A stretch of 41,522 bases of DNA from a virus: IMG/VR virus record IMGVR_UViG_3300012944_000035, positions 1-41,522 of that record. One strand, 5' to 3'. Of this stretch, positions 16,735 to 23,840 are shown one piece after another. The notes beneath the pieces were generated by a model. It saw nothing but the letters and a program-made list of their open reading frames with translations. It was not told the DNA's origin and ran no database searches. Within the stretch, counting starts at the first letter, position 1; each line of letters opens with the position of its first letter. The position numbers and the translations under genes are program-made.

Positions 16735-16856
16735 TCTGGCGGAGCCAGCCTCGCGATGCGATGGAGCCAGGTGGTCCACAGCTGGCAGTCGTGGCATGGG
16801 CAGTCGGGCTTCCAGAAATAATAGCCAAAAGTACGAGTACAGATCCCGTAGATCAT
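16731..16856 (-). CDS. First gene of the minus-strand late operon, Cys/Trp-rich, 41 aa
   Basis: ATG 16856 has AAGG seven bases upstream; the ribosome-binding site chooses it over longer frames. The protein starts MIYGICTRTFGYYFW, contains CPCHDCQLW and ends LAPPE, with TGA overlapping the next start. MIYG...FGYYF may be a diverged form of the VYGFGF motif. The CxCxxC cluster could bind metal. It is short, so confidence is moderate. Confidence 0.5.
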   Translation of the reverse strand: MIYGICTRTFGYYFWKPDCPCHDCQLWTTWLHRIARLAPPE

Positions 16857-16884
16857 CGAGCCCTTCGATGCGCCGGAATGAAAC

Positions 16885-16911
16885 GGGGTGCGGCTAGAAC
16901 CACCGCACCCC
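16885..16911. promoter_or_regulatory. 9-bp hairpin in the 5' leader of the late operon
   Basis: GGGGTGCGG - 9-nt loop - CCGCACCCC, 28 bases before the first late gene start on the minus strand. Could be a leader RNA structure or the target of a regulator; no U-run follows, so simple termination is unlikely. Confidence 0.45.
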
Positions 16912-17194
16912 TGGAAGGCGCGGTTCGCTTCGCGCCCCTCCTCCAGCCAGGGAACAAACCAGCCCTGGCACTGGCAGCTGCAGGAACCCTCACGAGGATC
17001 CAAACTGTGAGATGCCGAGAAGATCACAAAGATTCAAACCGGAATGTTGCTGTCACGCCCGAAGGGCGTAAGTCAAAGTGGGCGCGGGAGTAAGAGGGGG
17101 CTAGGAATGCGAATTGCATCCGGCCGCGGGGGACGAGGGGTGGTAGGGGTCTGGAATGATGGTAACTGTAACAGTAGCAATGAGTACCAGCTAG

Positions 17195-17223
17195 TTGACA
17201 TAATGGTCCTTATCCGACATAGA
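17195..17223 (+). promoter_or_regulatory. Candidate sigma-70 promoter for the early module
   Basis: A consensus -35 TTGACA (17195-17200) is followed after 17 bases by CATAGA, which matches only three positions of TATAAT. The first plus-strand gene starts about 370 bases downstream, so a long leader would be needed. Weak but the best match in the region. Confidence 0.3.
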
Positions 17224-17318
17224 AGGCTGTAAGTCCTTTCGCCATAAGCGTTTATCAATAGTTGCGACACAGTCTCAACAAGCTCTCCTTTCCCGCTCCA
17301 GTAGCGCGCGCGAAAACC

Positions 17319-17371
17319 TTGCAACTTGCAATGCGCCTTGCGTTTTGCGCGACATTGCATCTTGCCGTTGC
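17319..17371. repeat. Cluster of seven TTGC repeats
   Basis: TTGC occurs at 17319, 17326, 17338, 17345, 17355, 17362 and 17368, then more sparsely at 17421, 17436 and 17468. Spacings are mostly 6-12 bases, several exactly 7. No reading frame explains the pattern. It may be binding sites for a protein or part of an origin. Confidence 0.45.
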
Positions 17372-17595
17372 GTATCGTGCGAAAGGCCCGACAAACCGCG
17401 CCGTGCAAAAAGAGAACCAGTTGCGGCGCAACGACTTGCGACTTGGCACGCCGTTCGCTAGGTCGGCTTGCGTCGCCGGTCGCCGCGCCGCGCTGAGCAT
17501 CGCCGCATGGCAAGCGGAGTAGCAGGGCGCAAAGAGCCCGAAACCGTGCGTGCTGTCATTCGCCGGAACGGCCTGGCGACGTGCAGGAGAGCACC

Positions 17596-17808
17596 GTGCA
17601 GAACGTCACCGTCTCACGCAACGGCAACAAGCTGACGCTGGTAGTGGACTTGTCCCAGAACATCGGGCCGTCCAAGGCCACGTTGGCGGGCAAGGCGAAG
17701 AACCTGCTAATCGGTTCGACGCAGGGAACGCACAAGGTCACAGTTGACGGCAAGACCATCCATATCGGCATGAACGTATGGACGGAACAAGCCCCTGCTG
17801 CGATCTAA
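17596..17808 (+). CDS. Hypothetical protein, 70 aa, possible small beta protein
   Basis: GTG 17596 is preceded by AGGAG six bases upstream, so I prefer it to the GTG 15 bases earlier. Sequence VQNVTVSRNGNKLTLVVDL, then GKAKNLLIGSTQGTHKVTV. Alternating hydrophobic residues suggest a beta-barrel-like fold. First gene of the plus-strand module. Not recognised. Confidence 0.6.
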   Translation: MQNVTVSRNGNKLTLVVDLSQNIGPSKATLAGKAKNLLIGSTQGTHKVTVDGKTIHIGMNVWTEQAPAAI

Positions 17809-17891
17809 CCCCTTGCTGGCGGGGACCAACGCCGGGCCGCGTCCTTCTAGCGAAGGCCGGTCCGGCCCCTGCCGAAAGGAAAGACCACGCC

Positions 17892-18071
17892 ATGACACCG
17901 ACCCGCTGGACGCTGGAACGCCTTACCGGCCTGCTTCTCAAGGCCAACATTGACCCCGCCACGGGACGGCCGCTACCGCGACCGTTCCGTACCGTCCCGC
18001 TGCGCCTGCTTCCCGCTTCCCACAGCTACTCCGCCGCGCTGTCCAACGTCTACCGGGCGGCTGCACGATGA
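17892..18071 (+). CDS. Small hypothetical protein, 59 aa
   Basis: MTPTRWTLERLTGLLLKANI start; Arg/Leu/Pro-rich (PLPRPFRTVPLRLLPASHSY). Preceded by a hairpin (GGCCG-GTC-CGGCC) and AAAGGAAAGACCA, a leader found before several genes of this module. TGA overlaps the next ATG. Not recognised. Confidence 0.6.
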   Translation: MTPTRWTLERLTGLLLKANIDPATGRPLPRPFRTVPLRLLPASHSYSAALSNVYRAAAR

Positions 18072-18160
18072 CGCCTACCTGGATCATCGTCCCGCCCGGT
18101 CCTATCTCCCCCGAGATGCTCGCGGCCTTGACGGCACTCCGAGACGCGCTTCGTTCGTGA
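18068..18160 (+). CDS. Very small hypothetical protein, 30 aa
   Basis: MTPTWIIVPPGPISPEMLAA start, then TALRDALRS. Overlaps its neighbours as ATGA and GTGA, so it forms a translationally coupled chain. Too short to judge function; credible mainly because of the tight coupling. Confidence 0.4.
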   Translation: MTPTWIIVPPGPISPEMLAALTALRDALRS

Positions 18161-18324
18161 TTATCCTCGCCGTTTGGGCATGGGCGGCCGGAATCATCGC
18201 CGCTTTGCAATTCTGGCCGTCCTGCCCGCAGCCGCCGAAACCGGCTTCGCCGTCCGCCCACAATCGCGCGGAAGGCGTCTCCGGTGGCTCAGGACCAACG
18301 ATCGACCGGGGGTCGGCATCTTGA
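18157..18324 (+). CDS. Small membrane protein, 55 aa
   Basis: GTG start overlapping the previous stop (GTGA). Residues 1-19 (IILAVWAWAAGIIAALQFW) form a membrane helix or uncleaved signal, followed by PSCPQPPKPASPS, a proline-rich periplasmic-like tail. The shape recalls small spanin or accessory lysis proteins, but the early position argues against a late lysis role. Unproven. Confidence 0.5.
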   Translation: MIILAVWAWAAGIIAALQFWPSCPQPPKPASPSAHNRAEGVSGGSGPTIDRGSAS

Positions 18325-18602
18325 CCTTGACCGCCAGCCGATCGTCGGTCCTAGCGCCCCGCGTTCGGTTTCATGCTGCAATACCAAAGCACGGTTCCGG
18401 GCTGTGGAAACTATCGAAGTCTTTACTAGGTCCGTATTGGGAGTGTGGCGACGATCAAAGCGATGGTGAAGGAAAAGTAATTCGGCCTAGTTGGCTAGAA
18501 CCGTATCCGCTCAAACTGTGGCTAGATCATCCCTTCGGCCCCGACTCGGGAGACGACGAACGTGTATCCCGCATATCCCGAAAACAGCCAGACAATGCCT
18601 GA
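18321..18602 (+). CDS. Hypothetical protein upstream of the amidoligase, 93 aa
   Basis: TTG 18321 overlaps the previous stop (TTGA). The C-terminal two thirds look like a real globular segment (HGSGLWKLSKSLLGPYWE, then RPSWLEPYPLKLWLDHPFGP). The stop overlaps the amidoligase ATG by eight bases. It could be a small accessory of the amidoligase pair; this is from position only. Confidence 0.5.
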   Translation: MTLTASRSSVLAPRVRFHAAIPKHGSGLWKLSKSLLGPYWECGDDQSDGEGKVIRPSWLEPYPLKLWLDHPFGPDSGDDERVSRISRKQPDNA

Positions 18603-19884
18603 TCCCTCACAGCTGACCCCAAACAAGCCGATCCCGTGGCAATGCTCCCAATGCGGCGTGCAATGGGTAAAGGCACCATTTACCCATCAGTCCGTTGCGG
18701 GAGCTAAATTCTGCCGGAAATGTGCAAAACTCTATTTCTCTAATTGCTTAACTTGTAACACATTGCTATACAAAAGCAATTCCCAACTGTTAGCAGTTTG
18801 GGTTCTCCCGACAGGCCCGGATATGGATTGGCATCTCGCCACTAGAGAGACTCGTCACCTTTGCTCTAACTGCTGCTCAGACGAACAATGGATCACGTGC
18901 CGCCAATGTAAAGGGCATGAATTGACAAATGAATCCCGCCTTGTCAATTACGCCGGTATCGGCCAGCGACATTGCTGCCGCCGTTGCTACGCGGTAGAAG
19001 GATGCGATAGATGCATAAACTGCGACCACCATTTCACGGCCAATAACCTCGTAACCATAGATAGCAGTAAGTTTTGCGCTGTATGCTCCCAAAGATTCCC
19101 GATTCCCGACACGACTTTCATGCAGAACAAGAGTAAACTATTCGTAGGTTTTGAATTAGAATTTCTACATTGTCTCTCCGACTTGCCTTTTGTCGGCCCC
19201 TTTGGCCATTTGAAATCCGACGGCTCGATAAAGGCCACCGCCGCCAAAGGCGGATATCCTCGCGAGTTTGCATCCCGCATCGCGAGAGGCGACACCTTGC
19301 TCTCGCAAGTGACTTCCGTTTGCGATGCTTTGAAGGCATCGCAGTCTTACTCCAACCGTTCTTGTGGCTTTCACGTGCATATTGATATGCGAACCGTGAC
19401 GGCATCACAACGCAAACAAATCGAGTACTGGTGGTTCCTTTACGAGCCGATCTTTTTCGCCATGGTGCGCCAGCAACGGCGGAAGAACACTTATTGCACT
19501 TCCGTCAAACTGGAAGGGAGATTCCGTCCGGAACACACACGCTACCAAGCCCTTAATACATCGGCCTATTCAAAGCACAAAAGTTACGAATTCCGACTCC
19601 ATCACGGCACAGTTAACTCCACACTAATCCGGAAATGGATCCTTCTCTTGCTCCGTTTCGTCACAAAGGCGATAGCGGCTCCAGTCTTAATCACTGACGA
19701 GCGTCTAACCGGCCGGCAACTTCTCATCTCCTTCTATCGCTTTCTCGACTTGCCTCTCAAAGGCCGAAAGTACGTCATCCGGCGCATCCGCCGCTTCGAG
19801 CGTTACGTCCGCATCACAGAGTACATCCAATTATCAAAGGAAGGAACCCCGCAACGTGTGCAGCATCAGCGGCTTCGCGTCTAG
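18595..19884 (+). CDS. Amidoligase (COOH-NH2 ligase, glutamine-synthetase-like) with Cys-rich N-terminus
   Basis: 429 aa from ATG 18595. Residues 17-164 hold four CxxC...CxxC pairs (17/20-40/43, 51/54-90/93, 102/105-128/131, 140/143-161/164), probably zinc ribbons or knuckles. From residue 183 comes the Amidoligase_2 pattern: FVGFELEF (E187, E189), SDGS (208-211), REF (E224), GFHVHID (258-264), RYQALN (317-321) and YEFRLHHGT (E332, R334). This family uses a glutamine-synthetase fold to form amide bonds with ATP. The next gene is a class II glutamine amidotransferase, a known pairing (Iyer and colleagues on amidoligases). Stretches are AT-richer than neighbours, hinting at transfer. Substrate unknown. 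Confidence 0.85.
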   Translation: MPDPSQLTPNKPIPWQCSQCGVQWVKAPFTHQSVAGAKFCRKCAKLYFSNCLTCNTLLYKSNSQLLAVWVLPTGPDMDWHLATRETRHLCSNCCSDEQWITCRQCKGHELTNESRLVNYAGIGQRHCCRRCYAVEGCDRCINCDHHFTANNLVTIDSSKFCAVCSQRFPIPDTTFMQNKSKLFVGFELEFLHCLSDLPFVGPFGHLKSDGSIKATAAKGGYPREFASRIARGDTLLSQVTSVCDALKASQSYSNRSCGFHVHIDMRTVTASQRKQIEYWWFLYEPIFFAMVRQQRRKNTYCTSVKLEGRFRPEHTRYQALNTSAYSKHKSYEFRLHHGTVNSTLIRKWILLLLRFVTKAIAAPVLITDERLTGRQLLISFYRFLDLPLKGRKYVIRRIRRFERYVRITEYIQLSKEGTPQRVQHQRLRV

Positions 19885-20830
19885 TAAACCGCTTTCCTAC
19901 GAGACGGCGCTGCGCTTATGCCGCGCGCTCTTGTTCTTCGGCCAAGAGCGCGGAAAGCAGAGTGCCGGGATTCACACGAACGGCAAACTACTCAAACGCG
20001 CCATATCTCCTGACGAATTCGGCGTTCTTCCCGAATTCGCCGCGCTTCTCGAAGGCGGCGCAAGTTACGCCTTGCTCCATACCCGCGCCCCAACTTGCGG
20101 GGAGAAAGGCAACGAACAAGCGCAACCTTTTGTCTCCGCTTCCGGCATCGCCACAATCCACAACGGCGTTATCGGAAATCCCGAAAAAGTCGCAGAGACG
20201 CACAGCCTTCTCTGGCCGTCCGGCGTAGACAGCGAACTATTTTCGGCTTACGCCGAAAAGAACGGCATCTTTAAGGTGCCGCGCTTCTTACGCTCCATCT
20301 TTGGCAGTGCCGCCGTCGCCGTCTACCACGAAAACAAGGTCTATCTCATTCGAGACGGAAACCCGATCGAAAGCTACCGCGTTGACTTGACCAACGGCAC
20401 GCGCGTCATGCTATTTGCCTCGACAGAAGGCATCATCGACCGAGCCGCCCATTACGTCTGGCTTATGGACTATCGCATCAAATCCGACACCGTACCCGAC
20501 AAAGTACTGTGCCGTTTGGATCCGCAGCAAGGCCGAGTCCGGGAAATCGGACTGTGTTACCAGCCCAACTACAAGAGCACAGACTATGGCCGGTTCAATT
20601 GGGATACATGGCGAAAGGAAAACGCCAAACTACCCAAGTCATGGGCTGACAACAACATCGGTTACGTAAACGGCGTCTGTGGCCGTTGGGTACGGAAGAA
20701 AGGCAAGCAAATCTTCCGCCCGGAGCCGTTGCCTGAATCCAAAGGCCAGCCACTCGGCGCACTACCGCCGCCGCCGCCGCCTGCGGCAGAAAAAGACAGC
20801 AGCAACGAAGAAGCGCAGTTTTACGAGTAG
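19856..20830 (+). CDS. Class II glutamine amidotransferase
   Basis: 324 aa, GTG start preceded by AAGGAAGGAA and overlapping the amidoligase by 29 bases. MCSISGF puts the nucleophilic Cys at position 2, exposed after Met removal (Ntn hydrolase). HTRAPT (R77), NEQAQPF, IHNGVI (H102 N103 G104) and D125 form the glutamine pocket. A proline run and acidic tail end the protein. No synthase domain is fused, so ammonia would go to a partner, most plausibly the adjacent amidoligase. Together they could amidate carboxylates of a protein, peptide or cell-wall component. Confidence 0.88.
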   Translation: MCSISGFASSKPLSYETALRLCRALLFFGQERGKQSAGIHTNGKLLKRAISPDEFGVLPEFAALLEGGASYALLHTRAPTCGEKGNEQAQPFVSASGIATIHNGVIGNPEKVAETHSLLWPSGVDSELFSAYAEKNGIFKVPRFLRSIFGSAAVAVYHENKVYLIRDGNPIESYRVDLTNGTRVMLFASTEGIIDRAAHYVWLMDYRIKSDTVPDKVLCRLDPQQGRVREIGLCYQPNYKSTDYGRFNWDTWRKENAKLPKSWADNNIGYVNGVCGRWVRKKGKQIFRPEPLPESKGQPLGALPPPPPPAAEKDSSNEEAQFYE

Positions 20831-20864
20831 TCACGTCATAGCTTGAGAGGGGGTGATTCAACGC

Positions 20865-21086
20865 ATGGATAAAAGCCTTTTCGTCTACCTGGTGGCAGCA
20901 ATCGAGGAGCCTACGGTAGTGGCAGAGCAAGGCGGCACCATGGCCGTTGTGACGGTCGCGCCGAAACTGATCCTTGCCGGGAGCAAGGCGGCGGCGCTTG
21001 TTGCCTTGGGACGGATGTTGACCGGCGACCCGACGCCTCGGACGCGTCTTGTGGCTATCAACATTAAAGATACGGACAGCTACTAA
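20865..21086 (+). CDS. Small hypothetical protein, 73 aa
   Basis: ATG 20865 with GAGGGGG about eleven bases upstream; an earlier GTG (20853) overlaps that site and is rejected. MDKSLFVYLVAAIEEPTVVA, then GGTMAVVTVAPKLILAGSKA: beta-alpha-like, with no membrane span of full length. It follows the amidoligase pair by 34 bases. Not recognised. Confidence 0.6.
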   Translation: MDKSLFVYLVAAIEEPTVVAEQGGTMAVVTVAPKLILAGSKAAALVALGRMLTGDPTPRTRLVAINIKDTDSY

Positions 21087-21104
21087 CAGCCCCGCAGGGA
21101 CTGT

Positions 21105-21182
21105 GTTTCGGCCGAAACTGGGGGGCGAAAGGCCTCCAGTCGCCACGGAGAAGCCGTGGCCTGACGACCCGCCTGCGGCGGG
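21105..21182 (+). ncRNA. Structured RNA leader with four hairpins
   Basis: P1 GTTTCGGCCGAAAC (21105-21118) overlaps the start of P2, an ACTGG...CCAGT stem with a GAAA tetraloop (21117-21140), so the two compete. P3 is GCCACGG-AGAAG-CCGTGGC (21142-21160), P4 CCCGCC-TGC-GGCGGG (21168-21182). A ribosome-binding site and TTG start follow at 21207-21222. It resembles a regulatory leader but no known riboswitch class was matched by eye. Confidence 0.4.
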
Positions 21183-21219
21183 AGGGTGAAGGATCACTCT
21201 GGCCTAAAGGAAAAGACCA

Positions 21220-21363
21220 TTGAAGTTAGAGCATGACGGCATGGTGCTAATAGAACGGCTAGATGGTGGATTGAAGGCTACTTTACGCGAGGCTCTCGAT
21301 TGGCTTATTACAATCGAGATACTACATCGAACTGGCATATCTCTAAAGGATTGGCTCCCTTAA
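21220..21363 (+). CDS. Small hypothetical protein, 47 aa
   Basis: TTG start chosen because of the leader AAAGGAAAAGACCA just before it, the same leader as other genes here. Sequence: KLEHDGMVLIERLDGGLKAT, then ALDWLITIEILHRTGIS, ending DWLP. Short helical protein. Its stop overlaps the next ATG. Confidence 0.5.
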   Translation: MKLEHDGMVLIERLDGGLKATLREALDWLITIEILHRTGISLKDWLP

Positions 21364-21659
21364 TGGCCAAGGCCGACCTTGGACAATCCACCGCAGCCAT
21401 ACAGGGGGCGAAAGCTGCGGATAGCGACCTTTATGAATACCCAGAAAGTGGCTCAGAACCGGTGCTCGCTTACAAGCCGCCTCCGGGGCCGTCAGAGCGA
21501 TCGGACCCTCCGGGCGACCCATGGGGTCGCTGGTTCCGCGTTCGTGTCTCCACGGGGCTGGATTTAGTTCTGGCGGCTGTTGTAGCTATCATCCTGATCC
21601 TTGGATCGTACCGGGGCGGGGGACCAAGGAATCGCAGAGGGAAAGGCTGGAATTGGTAA
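21363..21659 (+). CDS. Small membrane-anchored protein, 98 aa
   Basis: Pro/Ser/Glu-rich soluble N-terminus (about 1-65) and one C-terminal membrane helix (LDLVLAAVVAIILILGSY, about 66-83), ending in a basic tail RNRRGKGW. Tail-anchored layout. Starts on the previous stop (TAATG). Function unknown; membrane location is the safe conclusion. Confidence 0.6.
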   Translation: MAKADLGQSTAAIQGAKAADSDLYEYPESGSEPVLAYKPPPGPSERSDPPGDPWGRWFRVRVSTGLDLVLAAVVAIILILGSYRGGGPRNRRGKGWNW

Positions 21660-21834
21660 AAGGCATGTCCTTTCATGGGCCGTAAAGCAATGCGGCCCAT
21701 GCAGTAACTCCATTAACCCTACTCAAAGGGATAGGCAAAGGCCGGGCCCTGCGGCCCGGTGGATAAGCGTCTATCCCGCGCGGCGCCAACAGCCTTCGGC
21801 TAAAAATTGGCCGGTAATGTAAAAAGAGGTCCGA

Positions 21835-21935
21835 GGTGTACTCCGCCGTCGGGGGTACACGGTCCTCCCCGCAGTCCCTGCGGGTGGCCCCAAGTCCACC
21901 CGCATGCGGGGGTGTACCCCCATAGGGGGTACACC
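21835..21935. promoter_or_regulatory. Two inverted repeats sharing the half-site GGGGGTACAC
   Basis: Distal copy: GTGTACTCC - gccgtc - GGGGGTACAC (about 21836-21860, one mismatch). Proximal copy: GGTGTACCCCC-ATA-GGGGGTACACC (21911-21935, perfect 11 bp). Four half-sites in 100 bases suggest a dimeric regulator or origin-binding protein. The XRE protein (23824) is a candidate binder by location only. Confidence 0.5.
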
Positions 21936-22017
21936 TTTGCAGGGAACGCCTTATTTCCCTAACGTTTAGAGAATCGTCGAACACCTGAATCGGCAAGGCC
22001 AACAATCACATCCAAAT

Positions 22018-22042
22018 ATCAGAATAAAAACACATCAGAATA
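22018..22042. repeat. AT-rich direct repeat ATCAGAATA
   Basis: Two copies (22018-22026 and 22034-22042) sixteen bases apart in an AT-rich island within a GC-rich genome, immediately before the helicase gene. Compatible with a DNA-unwinding element or promoter. Confidence 0.35.
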
Positions 22043-22093
22043 TTTATTCAGTTTCACCTGTTTTCCCCGTCTCGGGGGGCATTGGAGGCTTTC

Positions 22094-23170
22094 GTGGACA
22101 GTGAAACGACAGTTGACACCACAGAAGACGTGCGTCACAATGACACACCTGTCGGCCCTTTCGAAACGATCTATCGCCCACTCCGCGGCTACGAGATCTT
22201 GGGCCATGCGGCTTCGCCGCCCCCAATGCTCGTTGCCGACTTGCTCCGCAGCCAGTCCCTGATCGCCATCACCGGCGAACCCTACTGCGGAAAGACCCTC
22301 TTCCTACTCGATCTGATGATTTCCCTCGATACCGGCGCCCTTTTCCTCAATGCGCTTATCCCGGCGAAGAACCACCGCGCCCTCTTCATCGGCCAAGACG
22401 CTCCGACGTGGGACTACATCGGCGGCTATTCCGCCCTTGTCCGCGGCCTCGGCTACGCCGAGGAACCACCACTCAACAGCGTCTTCATCTTGAATCGCGG
22501 CATGGCCTTCGGCCAGAACAACGTGGCTTTTATTCGCTGTATCGAACAGGCGATCGACCTCTACGACATCAACGTCGTGATGCTCGATACGTTGAAGGCG
22601 TTCCACGACTTCAACGAGAACAACAACCAAGAAATGGATCGCGTGATGACGCTGCTCAAATACCTCCGCGATCACCACGGCCTCACTGTGCTTTTCACCC
22701 ATCACACAGCAAAACCCACCTTCACGAAAGGCGGACTCAACGAAATAAGTGGAAACTATCGTGCTCGCGGCGCATCTGTAATCGCAGGATCCATCGACCA
22801 GCACCTAATCCTGACCAAGACGAAAGGGCTCATTTCGATGTCGCTCGCAAAAGCGCGAGGCTCAGCTGGAAACCTACCAACGTCCAGCTTCCGAATCACG
22901 TCGGCTTCGCCGACAACTCTTGACCTGGACGCCGATTCCGGCGGCAACTCTATCGTCCGTAGTGTCCTGCGAGCCCTTCGGGCTTCGCAAGAAGTACAGC
23001 TCAGAACCATTAGCGAAGCTCTTCGCGCCGACGTGGCCTTCAAAGATCTCACTGACTCTCAGCTATACTCTCGCATCAGTGGCGCTCTTCTTTCTCTCGA
23101 AAGATCCGGCTCCGCCCGACGCGTTTCTCACGGCACCTGGAGCACCATAACCACAAAGGAGACAACGTAA
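22094..23170 (+). CDS. RepA-like hexameric DNA helicase (RecA fold)
   Basis: 358 aa, GTG 22094 with GGAGG five to six bases upstream (22084-22088). RecA-like core: Walker A GEPYCGKT (61-68), a Walker B region NVVMLDTLKAF, a sensor segment VLFTHHTAKP. A C-terminal winged-helix-like part (about 275-350; RSVLRALRASQEVQ...RISGALLSLERSG) follows. Layout matches RepA/AAA_25-type replicative helicases of plasmids and phages. It lies immediately after an origin-like region, as expected for a replication initiator/helicase. Confidence 0.8.
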   Translation: MDSETTVDTTEDVRHNDTPVGPFETIYRPLRGYEILGHAASPPPMLVADLLRSQSLIAITGEPYCGKTLFLLDLMISLDTGALFLNALIPAKNHRALFIGQDAPTWDYIGGYSALVRGLGYAEEPPLNSVFILNRGMAFGQNNVAFIRCIEQAIDLYDINVVMLDTLKAFHDFNENNNQEMDRVMTLLKYLRDHHGLTVLFTHHTAKPTFTKGGLNEISGNYRARGASVIAGSIDQHLILTKTKGLISMSLAKARGSAGNLPTSSFRITSASPTTLDLDADSGGNSIVRSVLRALRASQEVQLRTISEALRADVAFKDLTDSQLYSRISGALLSLERSGSARRVSHGTWSTITTKETT

Positions 23171-23619
23171 TGCAGATTTCCACTTTGAAGAATGTGCAGA
23201 AGTTCTACCCGAGGGTGAAGACTCTCGTCGATGCTGACAAACCGGTGGTGATCACCGTTACAGAAAACGATCAAATAACCGGTCACATCATGGAAGAGAC
23301 CGAGTGCGCCCTTGCCGTCGCCTGCAAGCGCCAGTTCAAAGGCGGCGCAATCATCGGCCTTTCAGCCTCTTACATCATCAAAGGCACACGAGCAATCCGC
23401 TACAAAACCAGTAATTCCATCTCCCGTGAGATCGTGACATTCGACCGTCACAAAGACTTCTCACCGGGTGTTTACACTCTTGTCCCATTCTCTCCGGCGA
23501 ACCGACTCCAGAACCGGACCAGAAAATACAAACCAGGATCCGGAGAAACTCCCACAAAATCCCGTATCGCCTATCATCTGACCACCCGTGTTCGGAGGAA
23601 GAATACGGTGAAAGAATGA
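23170..23619 (+). CDS. Conserved-type phage protein, 149 aa
   Basis: Starts MQISTLKNVQKFYPRVKTLV on the last base of the helicase stop. Contains ECALAVACKRQF, GAIIGLSASYIIKGTRAIRY and REIVTFDRHKDFSPGVYTLV. I have seen this pattern in phage proteins of unknown role, often near replication genes. The last ~25 residues are basic and disordered. Function unknown. Confidence 0.72.
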   Translation: MQISTLKNVQKFYPRVKTLVDADKPVVITVTENDQITGHIMEETECALAVACKRQFKGGAIIGLSASYIIKGTRAIRYKTSNSISREIVTFDRHKDFSPGVYTLVPFSPANRLQNRTRKYKPGSGETPTKSRIAYHLTTRVRRKNTVKE

Positions 23620-23840
23620 AGGCCACTGCCGTTGTTGCCACAACCGGCACGGCAGGTCCTTTCCTGGAGTACATCCAAGAGTCCGACGGAGTCTACTGGC
23701 TCATCCATGCCGGCTCCGCAACCCTTCGCCTCGACGAAGAGGCAATGGACCACATTACAACCGAAAGAACTCGACTTCTCCGTCAAGGGCCGGGCCTGCG
23801 GCCCGTAACCGAAAGGAAGACCAATGACCGATCACGATAG
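23616..23840 (+). CDS. Small hypothetical protein, 74 aa
   Basis: ATG overlaps the previous stop (ATGA). MKATAVVATTGTAGPFLEYI, then SDGVYWLIHAGSATLRLDEE: mixed alpha/beta. The last 17 bases overlap the next gene. Its 3' end contains a CGGGCC-TGC-GGCCCG hairpin placed right before the next ribosome-binding site. Confidence 0.6.
   Translation: MKATAVVATTGTAGPFLEYIQESDGVYWLIHAGSATLRLDEEAMDHITTERTRLLRQGPGLRPVTERKTNDRSR

Larger units (their letters stand above)
16857..17595. other. Divergent intergenic region between late and early modules
   Basis: 739 bases with no convincing gene; only short frames without good starts. It must carry the promoters for both directions. Notable contents: hairpin 16885-16911, hairpin ACGCCC-GAA-GGGCGT 17055-17069, a consensus TTGACA at 17195 on the plus strand, and a cluster of TTGC repeats at 17319-17371. 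Base composition is mixed, with G-rich runs near 17085-17150. An origin or packaging site could also lie here. Confidence 0.5.
21660..22093. other. Intergenic control region upstream of the helicase gene
   Basis: 434 bases without a gene. Holds hairpin CCGGGCC-CTGC-GGCCCGG (about 21742-21759), the paired inverted repeats at 21835-21935, stem CCCGCAG-TCC-CTGCGGG (about 21868-21884), palindrome CCCGCATGCGGG (21899-21910), an AT-rich segment at about 22000-22060 and a GGAGG ribosome-binding site at 22084. Together this looks like a promoter/operator or replication origin. Confidence 0.55.

Noticed and set aside
17044-17232. Open frame of 62 codons with G-rich coding
   Set aside because: Low complexity (Arg/Gly-rich), no good start site and no coupling; the composition follows the G-rich DNA.
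17262-17522. 86-codon open frame in the divergent region starting with TTG
   Set aside because: No ribosome-binding site, unusual amino-acid composition, and it lies in the TTGC repeat cluster, which gives Cys/Leu/Ala codons by chance.
21105-21182. Cobalamin or other known riboswitch
   Set aside because: The conserved core sequences of cobalamin, SAM and purine switches are not present; only hairpins are shared.
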